Shown here: one piece after another, positions 43,220-54,663 of the stretch
Numbering within the stretch: the stretch's first letter is position 1
How the letters are laid out: each line of letters starts with the position of its first letter
Assembly: GCF_014303735.1 (NCBI RefSeq)
Contig: NZ_CP060296.1
Location: forward strand, 3,238,501 to 3,302,500
Direction of reading: 5' to 3'
Length of the DNA: 64,000 bases
DNA from: Variovorax sp. PAMC28562
GTDB lineage: Bacteria; Pseudomonadota; Gammaproteobacteria; Burkholderiales; Burkholderiaceae_C
Made by a program: the position numbers and the translations under genes
The notes under the pieces: model-generated
Database searches by the model: none
Told to the model about the DNA's origin: nothing
What the model saw: the letters and a program-made list of their open reading frames with translations, nothing else

Positions 43220-44197
43220 TCAGGCGTCCTTCGCTTCAACACTGGATTCCGTACTGGCTGCATCGAGCGCCGCGATCGTTTCAGCATCCAGCTTCAGTTC
43301 GGCCGCCTTGACCAGATCGTCGAGCTGCTCGACCGAGGTCGCGCTGGCGATCGGTGCGGTGATGGCCGGCCGCGCGATCTGCCATGCGAGCGCCACCTGG
43401 CCGGGAGTCGCGTCGTGCTTGCGCGCCTCCACATCCAGCGCGTCGAGGATGCGAAGGCCGCGCGCGTTCAGGTACTCCTTGGTCGTGCTCTCACCGCGCT
43501 TGCTCTTGGCTGCGTCGGCTTCGCTGCGGTACTTGCCTGTCAAGAAGCCGGCTGCCAGCGCATAGAAATTGATGACGCCGACGCCACGCTTCAGGCACAA
43601 CGGTTCCAAATCGCCTTCGAACACCGCGCGGTCGTACAGGTTGTAGAGCGGCTGCAGCGACTCGTAGCGCGGCAGGCCGAGCTTGTCCGAAAGGTCGAGT
43701 GCTTCGGCCAGACGCGGCGCGGTGTAGTTCGACGCACCGATGGCGCGCACCTTGCCGGCCTTGATGAGGTCTGCGAAGGCGCCGAGCGAATCTGCCAGCG
43801 GTGTCTCGGCATCGTCGTCGTGCGACTGGTAGAGATCGATGTGGTCGGTCTTTAGCCGCGTCAGCGAGGCCTCCACCGCCTCGCGGATGTAGGCCGGCGA
43901 CAGGCCGACCTTGTCGTCCCCCATCGGCTTGCCGACCTTGGTGGCGAGCACCACGCGATTGCGCTTGCCGGTCTGGCGCAGCCACTTGCCGATGATCGTT
44001 TCCGACTCGCCGCCAGTGTGGCCCGGCACCCAACGCGAATACACGTCGGCCGTGTCGACGAAGTTGAAGCCGGCGTCGAGCCATGCATCGAGCAGGCGGA
44101 ACGACAGGGCTTCGTCGACGGTCCAGCCGAAGACGTTGCCACCGAAAGCGATGGGAGAAACCTGAAGGCCGGAGCGGCCGAGCGGACGAAGTTGCAT
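43220..44197 (-). CDS. Aldo/keto reductase
   Basis: A 325-residue NADPH-dependent (beta/alpha)8-barrel oxidoreductase of the AKR family. It shows FVDTADVYSRW (Asp and Tyr of the catalytic tetrad), VVLATKVGKP (catalytic Lys), and HIDLYQSHDDD (His). The C-terminal nucleotide-binding residues are in PAITAPIASATSVEQL. It resembles the YajO/PdxI-type AKR subgroup. Predicted to reduce small aldehydes or ketones; natural substrate unknown. Single-gene unit. Confidence 0.88.
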   Translation of the reverse strand: MQLRPLGRSGLQVSPIAFGGNVFGWTVDEALSFRLLDAWLDAGFNFVDTADVYSRWVPGHTGGESETIIGKWLRQTGKRNRVVLATKVGKPMGDDKVGLSPAYIREAVEASLTRLKTDHIDLYQSHDDDAETPLADSLGAFADLIKAGKVRAIGASNYTAPRLAEALDLSDKLGLPRYESLQPLYNLYDRAVFEGDLEPLCLKRGVGVINFYALAAGFLTGKYRSEADAAKSKRGESTTKEYLNARGLRILDALDVEARKHDATPGQVALAWQIARPAITAPIASATSVEQLDDLVKAAELKLDAETIAALDAASTESSVEAKDA

Positions 44198-44260
44198 GGG
44201 TGTTCCTGATGAGCGGGTGAGAAGGTAACAAGGACTGCCGTGCAGGGTTGGCAGCCGGAT

Positions 44261-44878
44261 TTAAACGAAGCCGAGCGCACCCAACGCGGCCCCGGCGCCG
44301 AGCAGCCACAGCAGATGAATGCGGGTGCGCCAGACGATCAAGCCGGCCACGCCCGTCACAGCCCACACGTGCCAAGCCGGCGTGACGCCCAGGTGGTTCG
44401 TGTTCGACAGAATCCATCCGGTCGCGATCAGCAAGCCGACCACCACAGGAGCCATGCCTTGCTTGAAGGCGCGCACTTCGCGCCGCGTGCGATTCCGCCG
44501 CGCCCAACGCGTGGCAATGTAAGTGAGCGTGGTGCTCGGCAGCATGATGCCGACCATGGTGATCGTCAGGCCGAGAAGGCCGAGCAGCCACGCCTGCGGT
44601 CCACCGCCGATGCCGCCGCCAGCGTTGAGGCCGACGTTCCAACCCATCAACGCCACGAACAGCACGTTGGGGCCGGGCGCAGCCTGCGCGATGGCGACCG
44701 AAGAATTGAGCTGCGTGGCGGTGAGCCAGTGATGCTGGTCGACCAGGTAGCGGTGCATGTCCGGCACCGTGGTGATGGCGCCGCTGATCGACAGCAGCGA
44801 CAGCAGCATGTACTGACCGAAGAGCGCCAGCCAGTCGTGCCAGTGCATGACGATCGTCAGATTCGTCAGGTCGGTCAT
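44261..44878 (-). CDS. Chromate transporter, second subunit (ChrA short chain)
   Basis: About 205 residues with six or so membrane helices and the CHR domain motifs SISGAITTVPDMHRYLV and AIAQAAPGPNVLFVALMG. ATG 44878 overlaps the stop of the upstream subunit (ATGA), giving translational coupling. The longer open frame to 44998 would run back inside the upstream gene. Short-chain CHR proteins work as pairs of opposite membrane orientation and export chromate or transport related oxyanions. The pair fits this model. Confidence 0.85.
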   Translation of the reverse strand: MTDLTNLTIVMHWHDWLALFGQYMLLSLLSISGAITTVPDMHRYLVDQHHWLTATQLNSSVAIAQAAPGPNVLFVALMGWNVGLNAGGGIGGGPQAWLLGLLGLTITMVGIMLPSTTLTYIATRWARRNRTRREVRAFKQGMAPVVVGLLIATGWILSNTNHLGVTPAWHVWAVTGVAGLIVWRTRIHLLWLLGAGAALGALGFV

Positions 44879-45474
44879 GGCGTCAGCTTTCGCCAGGTCG
44901 CCGCACACGCTGCACCGCCTACGACCAATAGCACCCAGCCCAATGGAATCTGCAAGACGCCGATCAGCACAAACACGAGTGCCACTGTCGCCAGGCAAAT
45001 GCCGAAGCCGAGCGGATGCTTGCGAAGTTGCGGAATGAGCTTGACGCCGGTGGCCGCGATGAGCCCGCCCGACACCGCGCCCATGCCGCGCAGGGCGGCC
45101 GCGACCTGCGGGTTGGTCGCGAAGTGCGCATAGACCATCGCGAGCGCCAGGATGATGACCAACGGCACCGCCAACATGCCGGCCACGGCTGCGACGGCAC
45201 CACGCAAGCCGAAGTAGCGGTCACCGATCATCAGGCTCAGGTTGATGACGTTGGGCCCGGGCATGACCTGCGCCACGGCCCAGTCTTCGAGAAATTCGTC
45301 GGGTGTCAGCCACTTCTTTTTCTCGACCAACTCGCGCTGGACGATGGCGAGGACGCCGCCGAAACCCTGCAACGCGAGCCAGGTGAACGACACGAAAAGA
45401 TCGCGTGGCGACTGGGGGAGGGGATGGGACATGCGATCGGGCGCTGCCGCCACGTTGGAAGAAGCCGGTTGCAT
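44875..45474 (-). CDS. Chromate transporter, first subunit (ChrA short chain)
   Basis: A 199-residue CHR-domain membrane protein. It has the conserved LQGFGGVLAIVQRELVEKKKWL and AVAQVMPGPNVINLSLMIG, which align with the FGG and PGP motifs of ChrA. A start at 45432 (MSHPLPQ) is also possible. It is immediately upstream of, and coupled to, the second short-chain CHR gene, so the two together equal one long-chain ChrA. No chrB regulator is seen nearby. Substrate probably chromate, sulfate-like, by family only. Confidence 0.86.
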   Translation of the reverse strand: MQPASSNVAAAPDRMSHPLPQSPRDLFVSFTWLALQGFGGVLAIVQRELVEKKKWLTPDEFLEDWAVAQVMPGPNVINLSLMIGDRYFGLRGAVAAVAGMLAVPLVIILALAMVYAHFATNPQVAAALRGMGAVSGGLIAATGVKLIPQLRKHPLGFGICLATVALVFVLIGVLQIPLGWVLLVVGGAACAATWRKLTP

Positions 45475-45563
45475 TTGTCGAAGATTATCGTTGGCGAAAC
45501 GGCCGTCAGCAGGCCGCGCGCACGACTGACAGCTTTGCCTAACCCGGGGGTAATACTCGGCAG

Positions 45564-46508
45564 ATGCAACTGCCGCAACTTCCGGAAAAACTTCGTGCCC
45601 TGTTCGACTTGTCGAAGCGGGCCTTCGCGTCGTGGGCGAACGATTACGCCCCGAGCATGGGGGCCGCGCTCGCTTACTACACGGTGTTTTCGGTCGCGCC
45701 GTTGCTGCTCATCGTCATCTCGGTAGCGGGGCTCGTCTTCGGCCGCGATGCAGCCCGCGGAGAGATCTTCGCGCAACTGTCGGGGCTCATGGGGCCGCAA
45801 GGAGCGATGGCGGTGCAGGGGATGCTGGAGGCGGTCAACAAGCCGACCGAAGGCATCGTCGCGACAGTGATCGGCATCGCTCTGCTGGTACTCGGTGCGA
45901 CCACCGTTTTCGGCGAATTGCAGGATGCGCTCGATCGCATCTGGCGGGCGCCGGCGCGCGACAAGAATACGGGCCTGTTCAACATGCTGCGGGTGCGTCT
46001 GTTGTCGTTCAGCATGATCATGGGCATCGGCTTTTTGCTGATGGTGTCTCTCGTCGCTAGCGCGGCGCTGGCTGCTTTGGGCAAGTGGTGGTCGCCGCTG
46101 TTCGGCGGCTGGGCCACGCTGGCGCAAGCGGTCAACTTCGTCTTCAGCTTCGTGATGGTGACGGTCGTCTTCGCGATGATCTACAAGATCATGCCGCGCG
46201 TGCGGGTGCTGTGGCGCGACGTGTGGGTGGGCGCGGCGGTGACGGCCCTGCTCTTCACCATCGGCAAACACCTGATCGGCCTGTACATCGGCAAGAGCAG
46301 CGTGGCCTCGGGCTACGGCGCGGCGGGCTCGCTGGTCGTTGTGCTGGTGTGGGTCTACTACTCGGCGCAGATCTTTTTGCTGGGGGCAGAGTTCACCTGG
46401 GTCTATGCGCACACGTTCGGTTCGCTTAAAAACGCAGCGGCGCGACCGGCCGACGGCCGGCCGTCGCCTACGCGCGGTGAAGCGCTCGGGTCGGCAAAAG
46501 TCGGCTGA
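45564..46508 (+). CDS. YihY/virulence factor BrkB family membrane protein
   Basis: A 314-residue inner-membrane protein with six predicted helices. It has the family's SWANDYAPSMGAALAYYTVFSVAPLLL segment, ELQDALDRIWRAP, and a C-terminal GAAGSLVVVLVWVYYSAQIFLLGAEFTWVYA block. The family was once mis-named ribonuclease BN; its real function is not settled. A polar 30-residue tail follows the last helix. It starts 89 bases after the divergent chromate pair. Calling the family is secure; function is not. Confidence 0.88.
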   Translation: MQLPQLPEKLRALFDLSKRAFASWANDYAPSMGAALAYYTVFSVAPLLLIVISVAGLVFGRDAARGEIFAQLSGLMGPQGAMAVQGMLEAVNKPTEGIVATVIGIALLVLGATTVFGELQDALDRIWRAPARDKNTGLFNMLRVRLLSFSMIMGIGFLLMVSLVASAALAALGKWWSPLFGGWATLAQAVNFVFSFVMVTVVFAMIYKIMPRVRVLWRDVWVGAAVTALLFTIGKHLIGLYIGKSSVASGYGAAGSLVVVLVWVYYSAQIFLLGAEFTWVYAHTFGSLKNAAARPADGRPSPTRGEALGSAKVG

Positions 46509-46613
46509 GGGCGCGATCGCCTTCGTATCAAGTCGCGCGTTTTGCCGACATGACGCCAGCTCCGCAATTGCCTATGCTCGAAAGTCACTTCGACTCAATC
46601 CAGGAGATAACCA

Positions 46614-47063
46614 ATGAACCGATACGGCACCTTTTTGCGCGCAACCCTCGCCGCAGGCGTCGCCACCATGGCGCTCGCCGGCTGCGGAATGATGGGCATG
46701 AATTCCAACACTGCCAGCTTCAGCGGCGCCATGAACGCATCCAGCGAAGTGCCTCCGAACATGACGCGCGGCAGCGGCATGGCCGAGGCCACCCTCGACA
46801 AGGGCACCAATGTGCTGAAGTACAAGGTCACTTATTCGGGCTTGAGCGGTCCTGCCACTGCGGCGCACTTTCATGGTCCCGCAGTCGCTGGCGCCAACGC
46901 CGGTGTGGTGGTGCCTTTCACCAGCGCCGCCACCCCTATCGAAGGCACTGCAACGCTCACTCCGGCTCAAGCGGCAGATCTGATGGCTGGCAAGTGGTAT
47001 GCCAACGTGCATACCGCGGCCAACCCCGGCGGCGAAATCCGCGGACAGATGTTGCCGAAGTAA
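46614..47063 (+). CDS. CHRD-domain lipoprotein
   Basis: A 149-residue exported protein. The signal peptide ends in the lipobox LAGC with Cys24 as the lipidated residue. The rest is a CHRD domain, recognised by ASSEVPPN, YKVTYSGLSGPATAAHFHGPA, LTPAQAADLMAGKWYANVHTAANPGGEIRGQ. CHRD domains are found in chordin and many bacterial exported proteins; their bacterial role is unknown. GGAGA precedes the start. Single gene. Confidence 0.87.
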   Translation: MNRYGTFLRATLAAGVATMALAGCGMMGMNSNTASFSGAMNASSEVPPNMTRGSGMAEATLDKGTNVLKYKVTYSGLSGPATAAHFHGPAVAGANAGVVVPFTSAATPIEGTATLTPAQAADLMAGKWYANVHTAANPGGEIRGQMLPK

Positions 47064-47114
47064 AAACTCGGAGCCGGTCTGCCGGCTGTCAGAAACGCGG
47101 TGTCCAATGCGGGA

Positions 47115-48395
47115 ATGAGCACAAGCAAGCCTTCGCCGGTTCCCGCGGCCCGCCAGACTTCGAAGCCCCGCATTCCGCCCGCTCCCCGCGCAGCGCTTTC
47201 GGGGCTTTCGTCTGCTCCGGCACCCGCTTCCGACATGGGCCAGGCCACCAAGGCGCTCGTCCTACAAGGCGGAGGCGCGCTGGGCGCCTACCAGGGAGGC
47301 GTCTACGAGGCACTGTTCGAGCGCTATCAATCTCTCGACTGGGTGGCCGGTGTTTCCATCGGTGCGATCAACGCGTCGATCATCGCGGGTAACGCGCCGA
47401 ATGAACGCATCGACAAGCTCAAGGGATTTTGGGACCTTCTCTCGTCGGGACCGGGTCAGCAACTGCCGTCGGTTCTTGGCGACCGCATGATGCTCAATCA
47501 GTGGAGCGCGGCGTCAGCGGTGTTTTTCGGGATTCCGGGGTTTTTCAAGCCGCGCATCGGCCCCGCCATGCTGCTGGGCAGCTCTGCGCCGGTGCTCAGC
47601 TACTGCGACACGACGGATCTCAAGTCGACGCTCGAGCGATTCGTCGACTTCGACCGCATCAACCGCAAAGACGCCATGCGCATCAGCGTGGGCGCGGTGA
47701 ACGTGCGCACCGGCAACTCGATCTACTTCGACAACACAGCACAGAAGATCACTCCGGAACACATCATGGCGAGCGGCGCGTTGCCGCCCGGTTTTCCGCC
47801 GGTGCACATCGATGGCGAAGACTATTGGGACGGCGGCATCGTGTCGAACACGCCGCTGCAATATGTGCTCGACGTCCATCCGCGCACGCAGCCGTTGGTG
47901 GTGCTCCAGGTCGACCTGTTCAGCGCACGCGGCGTCATGCCGCAGACGCTGGCCGAAGTGTCGCAACGGCAAAAAGACATCATCTATTCGAGCCGCACGC
48001 GGATGAACACCGATGCGGTGTCGGCCAACGTCAACCTGCAACAGGCACTGGCCGACCTCATCAAAAAGCTTCCTGCCGCCTTGCGCAACGACAAGAGCGT
48101 GGAAGCGCTTAGCGCACAAATGACGCACAAGCCCATCGACATCGTTCATCTGATCTACCGCAACCGGCCTTATGAACTCGACTCGAAAGACTATGAGTTT
48201 TCTCGTACGACAGTCAACGAGCATTGGGAGGCCGGCGCGCGCGACATGAACAACACGCTGGCGCATCCGGACTGGCTGAAGACGACCAGCGCGAACGGCG
48301 TGACCACCTACGACCTGACCGAGCCCGACGCATTGCGCGTGCACAAGCCCAGCCTGGACACGCGTGCGGGCACCGCCCGTTCCGGCAATACGTGA
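47115..48395 (+). CDS. Patatin-like phospholipase with C-terminal DUF3734-type region
   Basis: About 426 residues. A disordered proline/alanine-rich first 45 residues is followed by a patatin domain: LQGGGALGAYQGG (oxyanion-hole glycine loop), AGVSIGAINASIIAG (nucleophile serine in GxSxG), and DYWDGGIVSNTP (catalytic Asp of the dyad). A C-terminal ~110 residues of the kind often found after such patatins ends RTTVNEHWEAGARDM. GTG 47100 is an alternative start. It lies 63 bases upstream of 3-hydroxybutyrate dehydrogenase in the same direction, which points to lipid or PHB turnover (inference). Confidence 0.87.
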   Translation: MSTSKPSPVPAARQTSKPRIPPAPRAALSGLSSAPAPASDMGQATKALVLQGGGALGAYQGGVYEALFERYQSLDWVAGVSIGAINASIIAGNAPNERIDKLKGFWDLLSSGPGQQLPSVLGDRMMLNQWSAASAVFFGIPGFFKPRIGPAMLLGSSAPVLSYCDTTDLKSTLERFVDFDRINRKDAMRISVGAVNVRTGNSIYFDNTAQKITPEHIMASGALPPGFPPVHIDGEDYWDGGIVSNTPLQYVLDVHPRTQPLVVLQVDLFSARGVMPQTLAEVSQRQKDIIYSSRTRMNTDAVSANVNLQQALADLIKKLPAALRNDKSVEALSAQMTHKPIDIVHLIYRNRPYELDSKDYEFSRTTVNEHWEAGARDMNNTLAHPDWLKTTSANGVTTYDLTEPDALRVHKPSLDTRAGTARSGNT

Positions 48396-48458
48396 GCCAC
48401 CGAAGGGCAAAGACCGCCCCGTCCCGCATTTAAACTTTTATTCATTGAAGGAATTCTT

Positions 48459-49241
48459 ATGCAACTCAAAAACAAAGTCGCTTTCATCACCGGCTCGGCC
48501 AGCGGCATCGGCAAGGAAATTGCCATCGTGTTCGCCAAGGAAGGCGCCAAGATCGTCATCGCCGACTTGAACAAGGAAGCAGCGGACGCCACGGCAGCCG
48601 AGCTCAAGGCCACGGGCGCCGAAGCCATTGGCATCGGCATGGACGTCACCAACGAAGACCAGGTGAACGCAGGCGTCGAAGAAGCCGCTGCGGCCTTCGG
48701 CGGCATCGACATCCTGATCAGCAACGCCGGCATCCAGATCGTTCATCCCATCGAAGAGTTCAGCTTCGCCGACTGGAAGAAGATGCTGGCGATTCACCTC
48801 GATGGTGCTTTCCTGACGACGCGTGCGTGCCTCAAGCACATGTATGCGCAAGGGCGCGGCGGCAGCGTGATCTACATGGGCTCGGTCCACTCGAAGGAAG
48901 CGTCGCTGCTCAAGGCACCCTATGTGACTGCCAAGCATGGCCTCATCGGCCTGTGCAAAACGGTTGCCAAGGAAGGCGCCAAGTACAACGTGCGCGCCAA
49001 CGTGATCTGCCCCGGTTTCGTGCGCACGCCGCTGGTCGAAAAGCAGATTCCCGAACAGGCGAAAACGCTCGGCATCACCGAGGCGGAAGTCATCAAGAAC
49101 GTGATGCTCAAGGAAACCGTCGACGGCGAGTTCACAACGACCGACGACGTGGCGCAGGTAGCGCTGATGTTCGCGGGCTTCAAGACGAATGCGTTGACCG
49201 GACAGTCTTTGGTCGTCAGCCACGGCTGGTTCATGCAGTAA
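48459..49241 (+). CDS. 3-hydroxybutyrate dehydrogenase (SDR family)
   Basis: A 260-residue short-chain dehydrogenase. It has [11 protein letters not shown] (NAD site), [15 protein letters not shown], the YVTAKHG (YxxxK) active site, and the HGWFMQ C-terminal end characteristic of bacterial D-3-hydroxybutyrate dehydrogenases. It oxidises D-3-hydroxybutyrate to acetoacetate in the cytoplasm, the last step of PHB degradation. AAGGAA upstream of ATG 48459. It follows a patatin gene. Other SDRs are possible, but the overall pattern matches this enzyme well. Confidence 0.9.
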   Translation: MQLKNKVAFITGSASGIGKEIAIVFAKEGAKIVIADLNKEAADATAAELKATGAEAIGIGMDVTNEDQVNAGVEEAAAAFGGIDILISNAGIQIVHPIEEFSFADWKKMLAIHLDGAFLTTRACLKHMYAQGRGGSVIYMGSVHSKEASLLKAPYVTAKHGLIGLCKTVAKEGAKYNVRANVICPGFVRTPLVEKQIPEQAKTLGITEAEVIKNVMLKETVDGEFTTTDDVAQVALMFAGFKTNALTGQSLVVSHGWFMQ

Positions 49242-49257
49242 CTGTAGGGCAGGTCGC

Positions 49258-50202
49258 TTAAAGCTTCAGCGACCAGGTCTCACCCACCAGCTTTTGTCCG
49301 AAGCCTTCATACGGCGCGGACTTGACCAGCTCGAAGCCGCGCTTGGCGTAGATGCCGCGAGCGGCAACGAGGCAGCTGTTGGTCCACAACACCATCTTCT
49401 TGTAGGCCTTGGCGCGCGCGAAGGCGATGCATTCGTCGGTGAGCCGAGCGCCCAGACCGAGCCCGCGGGCGCCGGGCGTGAGCAGCAGCATACGTAGTTG
49501 CGCGGTGGTGGCCGATTTGCGGACGACGAAGGTCGCGCCGACGCGCTCGCCTTCGAGTTCGGCGATCCAGCACTTCTCCCATTGGGGGTCGAACTTGCGG
49601 ATGAACTGCGCGGCGATGTCGGCCACCATCGCTTCAAACTCGCTGTTCCAGCCGAACTCGCGCCAGTAGATCTCGCCGTGCTGTTGCACGACCCAGCCCA
49701 TGTCGCCGGGAATCGGGTCGCGCAGCAGGGCAGTGCGGGGCTTGATGGCATCGGCAGCCTGCGGTTCCAGCAGGGCTTCGATCTGCTGCATGGCGGTCAC
49801 CACTTTCTGCTGGCGTGCGGGATCGAGCGATGCCAGCAGCGCAGTCGCCTCGTCGCGCGACCTCTGCTGCAGGGGTTCAAAAGCCATGCGGCCGGCTTCG
49901 GTGATGGTCAACACGCTTTGACGCGCGTCGTTGGCGTGGGCACTGCGTGTGAGCCAGCGGGCCTGTTCAAAGCGCCGCAAGATGCGGCTCAGATAACCCC
50001 CGTCGAGCCCGAGGTCGCGCGCGAGTTCGCTGGCGACGGGTGCCTCGCGGTGCGCCAGTTCGTAGAGCACCCTCACATCGGTGAGCGACAGGTCGCTGCC
50101 CAGATAGGGATCGAGCACGCCGATGCGGCGGGTGAAGAAGCGGTTGAAGCGTCGCACGGCTTTGACGGAGGCGGTCGGCACACTGGTAGAAGTCTGGGAC
50201 AT
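49258..50202 (-). CDS. MarR-family regulator fused to a GNAT acetyltransferase
   Basis: About 314 residues. Residues 1-150 form a MarR winged helix (SLTDVRVLYELAHREAP, LARDLGLDGGYLSRILRRFEQARW). Residues 165-314 form a GNAT domain with RMLLLTPGARGLGLGARL, whose arginine/glycine-rich loop binds acetyl-CoA. This two-domain architecture recurs in proteobacteria. ATG 50202 is chosen because the MarR domain starts soon after it; upstream codons would cover the operator at 50213-50230. The product probably represses itself and may sense or modify a small molecule. Target of acetylation unknown. Confidence 0.89.
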   Translation of the reverse strand: MSQTSTSVPTASVKAVRRFNRFFTRRIGVLDPYLGSDLSLTDVRVLYELAHREAPVASELARDLGLDGGYLSRILRRFEQARWLTRSAHANDARQSVLTITEAGRMAFEPLQQRSRDEATALLASLDPARQQKVVTAMQQIEALLEPQAADAIKPRTALLRDPIPGDMGWVVQQHGEIYWREFGWNSEFEAMVADIAAQFIRKFDPQWEKCWIAELEGERVGATFVVRKSATTAQLRMLLLTPGARGLGLGARLTDECIAFARAKAYKKMVLWTNSCLVAARGIYAKRGFELVKSAPYEGFGQKLVGETWSLKL

Positions 50203-50212
50203 GCATGCCATT

Positions 50213-50230
50213 GTCAACAAATTGATTGAC
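50213..50230. promoter_or_regulatory. Putative MarR operator upstream of the MarR-GNAT gene
   Basis: The sequence GTCAACAAATTGATTGAC is an 18-bp imperfect palindrome (14 of 18 positions match its reverse complement). Its arms are GTCAA and TTGAC. It starts 11 bases before the MarR-GNAT start codon and resembles AT-rich MarR sites in size. Autorepression is the simplest reading (inference). Confidence 0.6.
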
Positions 50231-50435
50231 TGAGGCAAGTAGTTGCGACGCGGCTGCATTGTCCCGCCGAATGCCGGACTATGCTTGCCATGGGCGACAA
50301 AAAGAGAGTGCCGACTTACAATCGGGAGTTGCCTGAGGCCTTCCGCTCAAGCCCCGGAGGCGCTCGCCGAGCAGTTTGCGACCTTCTCTCTATCCGCATT
50401 GCCGGCCGCACCGGCCCCCAGTTTTTTTGCCCCTG

Positions 50436-52808
<2,373 letters not shown>

Positions 52809-52843
52809 CCGGCCCAGTCACGCCCTGCGCTCACGCGCGGAGT

Positions 52844-53560
52844 TCAGAGCACGGGCCACCCGGCGGGCAGCCGAACGATCCATGCGGTTGCCGCGGCGAA
52901 ATGGGCCACCACTGTGGTCCAGTACCCGACCATGAAACTCGTCTTGCGGGACTTGTGATGGAACAGCCGCTGGGCACACCAGGCACCCGGCCATCCGCCA
53001 AGCAACGCCAGCAGGTGGAGCGTGCTTTCGGCGGTGCGCCATCGTCCGTTTTCCGCGGCACTCTTGTCGAACCCGTAAACGAAAAATGTAAAGAGGCTGA
53101 TGAGCACAAGCACGCCGACCGCGATGAGTGGAACGCGTCCGGCCCACACGCCGAAGCCCAGCAAAGCCACGTAGCAGACCATCAACACGGCGCCGGGCAG
53201 CGCAGAGGAAGTCGATCCCGAGCCGCTGTGACGCTGGCTGCTGCCGGCACGGTTTCCGCGCGTTGCAGGCGAAGCGGGGCGGGCACGGGAGGTCGGACGA
53301 TGGGCATGCATTGGCGTCATGTCGTGCGCCCCGTGTGCGCGGAAGGCAGCCGCACCGACGGCTCTAACCGCTACGGCGCGAGGGCCCTTGCCGCCGACGT
53401 GAATCTCTTCGAAGACCAACGACATGCCGACCACCGGGCTCACTCCGCGGTCGTGGAAATCGCGCAGGTGCACGAAGACGTCGGCAGAAATGTCGGGGCA
53501 TCGAATGAAGCCAAAGCGCCGGTCTTTCTCCCATCGAACGAGCGTGCCTTGTCGGTTCAT
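52844..53560 (-). CDS. Cold-shock domain fused to DUF1294 membrane domain
   Basis: About 238 residues. The N-terminal cold-shock fold (GTLVRWEKDRRFGFIR, DVFVHLRDF) carries RNP1/RNP2-like motifs and should bind single-stranded nucleic acid. A basic linker (residues ~80-120) follows, then four hydrophobic helices with DUF1294 features (FFVYGFDKSAAENGRWRTAE, HLLALLGGWPGAWCAQRLFHHKSRK). Start ATG 53560 begins the cold-shock domain directly. This fusion is recurrent in proteobacteria; its role is unknown. It is divergent from the exported START-like protein. Confidence 0.87.
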   Translation of the reverse strand: MNRQGTLVRWEKDRRFGFIRCPDISADVFVHLRDFHDRGVSPVVGMSLVFEEIHVGGKGPRAVAVRAVGAAAFRAHGAHDMTPMHAHRPTSRARPASPATRGNRAGSSQRHSGSGSTSSALPGAVLMVCYVALLGFGVWAGRVPLIAVGVLVLISLFTFFVYGFDKSAAENGRWRTAESTLHLLALLGGWPGAWCAQRLFHHKSRKTSFMVGYWTTVVAHFAAATAWIVRLPAGWPVL

Positions 53561-53657
53561 TGAATTTGTGGCGCTGGTGGACGTGGTCCGGAATTCTCCC
53601 TTGTTCGAGCCCCGGTGTGGCCGAGCATCGAACCGGCCGCCGTTGTATGGTTGGGGC

Positions 53658-54629
53658 ATGAGCCTGTCGCACCGCATCTGCAACGCCTGGATCGCCGCTT
53701 GCGCGGTCGGCGTGGCGGCGAGCACGACGGTTTGCCTGGCGGCGGCGCCGACCGAGTGGGTGCCGCCTTCGACCTCGTCTGAAGCCGCGCAGACGGGGTC
53801 CCCTCCCTTGCTCGCGACCTACCAGCGCATGAGCGAAAGGCTCGCGCACAACGCTTTCGGTCGACCGCTGCAGCTCGACTCGGCGGAGACAGCGGACGGG
53901 CTGAAGGGCGACGTCTACGCGGTGGTCGATCACCCGATCGCCGAGGTGAGCGCAACGCTGAAAAGCGCGTCGCACTGGTGCGAGCTGCTGCTACTGCACA
54001 TCAACAATCGGCGCTGCAAGACGACCGGCGAAACGACCGGGGCCACGGCCGGCGCCCAGACGCTCACCTTGAGCGTGGTGCGTGCCTACGACCAGGCGCC
54101 CGAGAGCGCCTTCGAGCTGCCGTTCGCCTACCGCGTAGTGCATTCGGAGGCCGACCATCTCGAGGTCGATATGTCGGCGCCGAGTGGGCCTCTGGGCACC
54201 AGCAACTATCGCGTCTCGCTCGAGGCCGTGGCCATCGAAGAGCGCAAGACATTCGTGCATTTCAGCTACAGCTACGACCACAACATGATGGCGCGCCTGG
54301 CCACGCAGGCCTATCTGGCGACCTTCGGCAGTGACAAGGTCGGCTTCACGATCGTCGGCAAAGGCTCAGGGTCTGAGCCCGAATACATTCGCGGCACGCG
54401 CGGCCTGGTCGAGCGCAACGCCATGCGCTACTTCCTCACGTTCGATGCATATCTGGCCGAGCGCGCAGCGCCGACGGGCCAGCAGTTCGAGCGGCGGCTG
54501 CGTCATTGGTACAACGGCGCGGAACGCTATGCGCGCCAGTTGCACGAGGTCGATATCGAGACCTATCTCGCGCTGAAGCGAGACGATCGGGAGCGGACCA
54601 GGTCCAGGCAGGGCACCGGTGACCGATGA
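53658..54629 (+). CDS. Exported hypothetical protein, START/SRPBCC-like
   Basis: A 323-residue protein with a signal peptide (hydrophobic residues 10-28, ending VCLAAA). The mature part resembles an SRPBCC/START ligand-binding fold: DVYAVVDHPIAEVSATLKSASHWCELLLLH, YRVSLEAVAIEERKTFVHFSYSYD. The C-terminal charged helices are FERRLRHWYNGAERYARQL. This fold assignment rests on pattern only. It is divergent from the cold-shock fusion and 34 bases before the convergent LysR gene. Function unknown. Confidence 0.72.
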   Translation: MSLSHRICNAWIAACAVGVAASTTVCLAAAPTEWVPPSTSSEAAQTGSPPLLATYQRMSERLAHNAFGRPLQLDSAETADGLKGDVYAVVDHPIAEVSATLKSASHWCELLLLHINNRRCKTTGETTGATAGAQTLTLSVVRAYDQAPESAFELPFAYRVVHSEADHLEVDMSAPSGPLGTSNYRVSLEAVAIEERKTFVHFSYSYDHNMMARLATQAYLATFGSDKVGFTIVGKGSGSEPEYIRGTRGLVERNAMRYFLTFDAYLAERAAPTGQQFERRLRHWYNGAERYARQLHEVDIETYLALKRDDRERTRSRQGTGDR

Positions 54630-54663
54630 CGATGGAGGCATGCAGTCGAATCCGCACGCTCGC

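Noticed and set aside
47072..47087. AGCCGG-TCTG-CCGGCT hairpin after the CHRD gene as a terminator
   Set aside because: Six-bp stem with no T-run after it; not enough to call.
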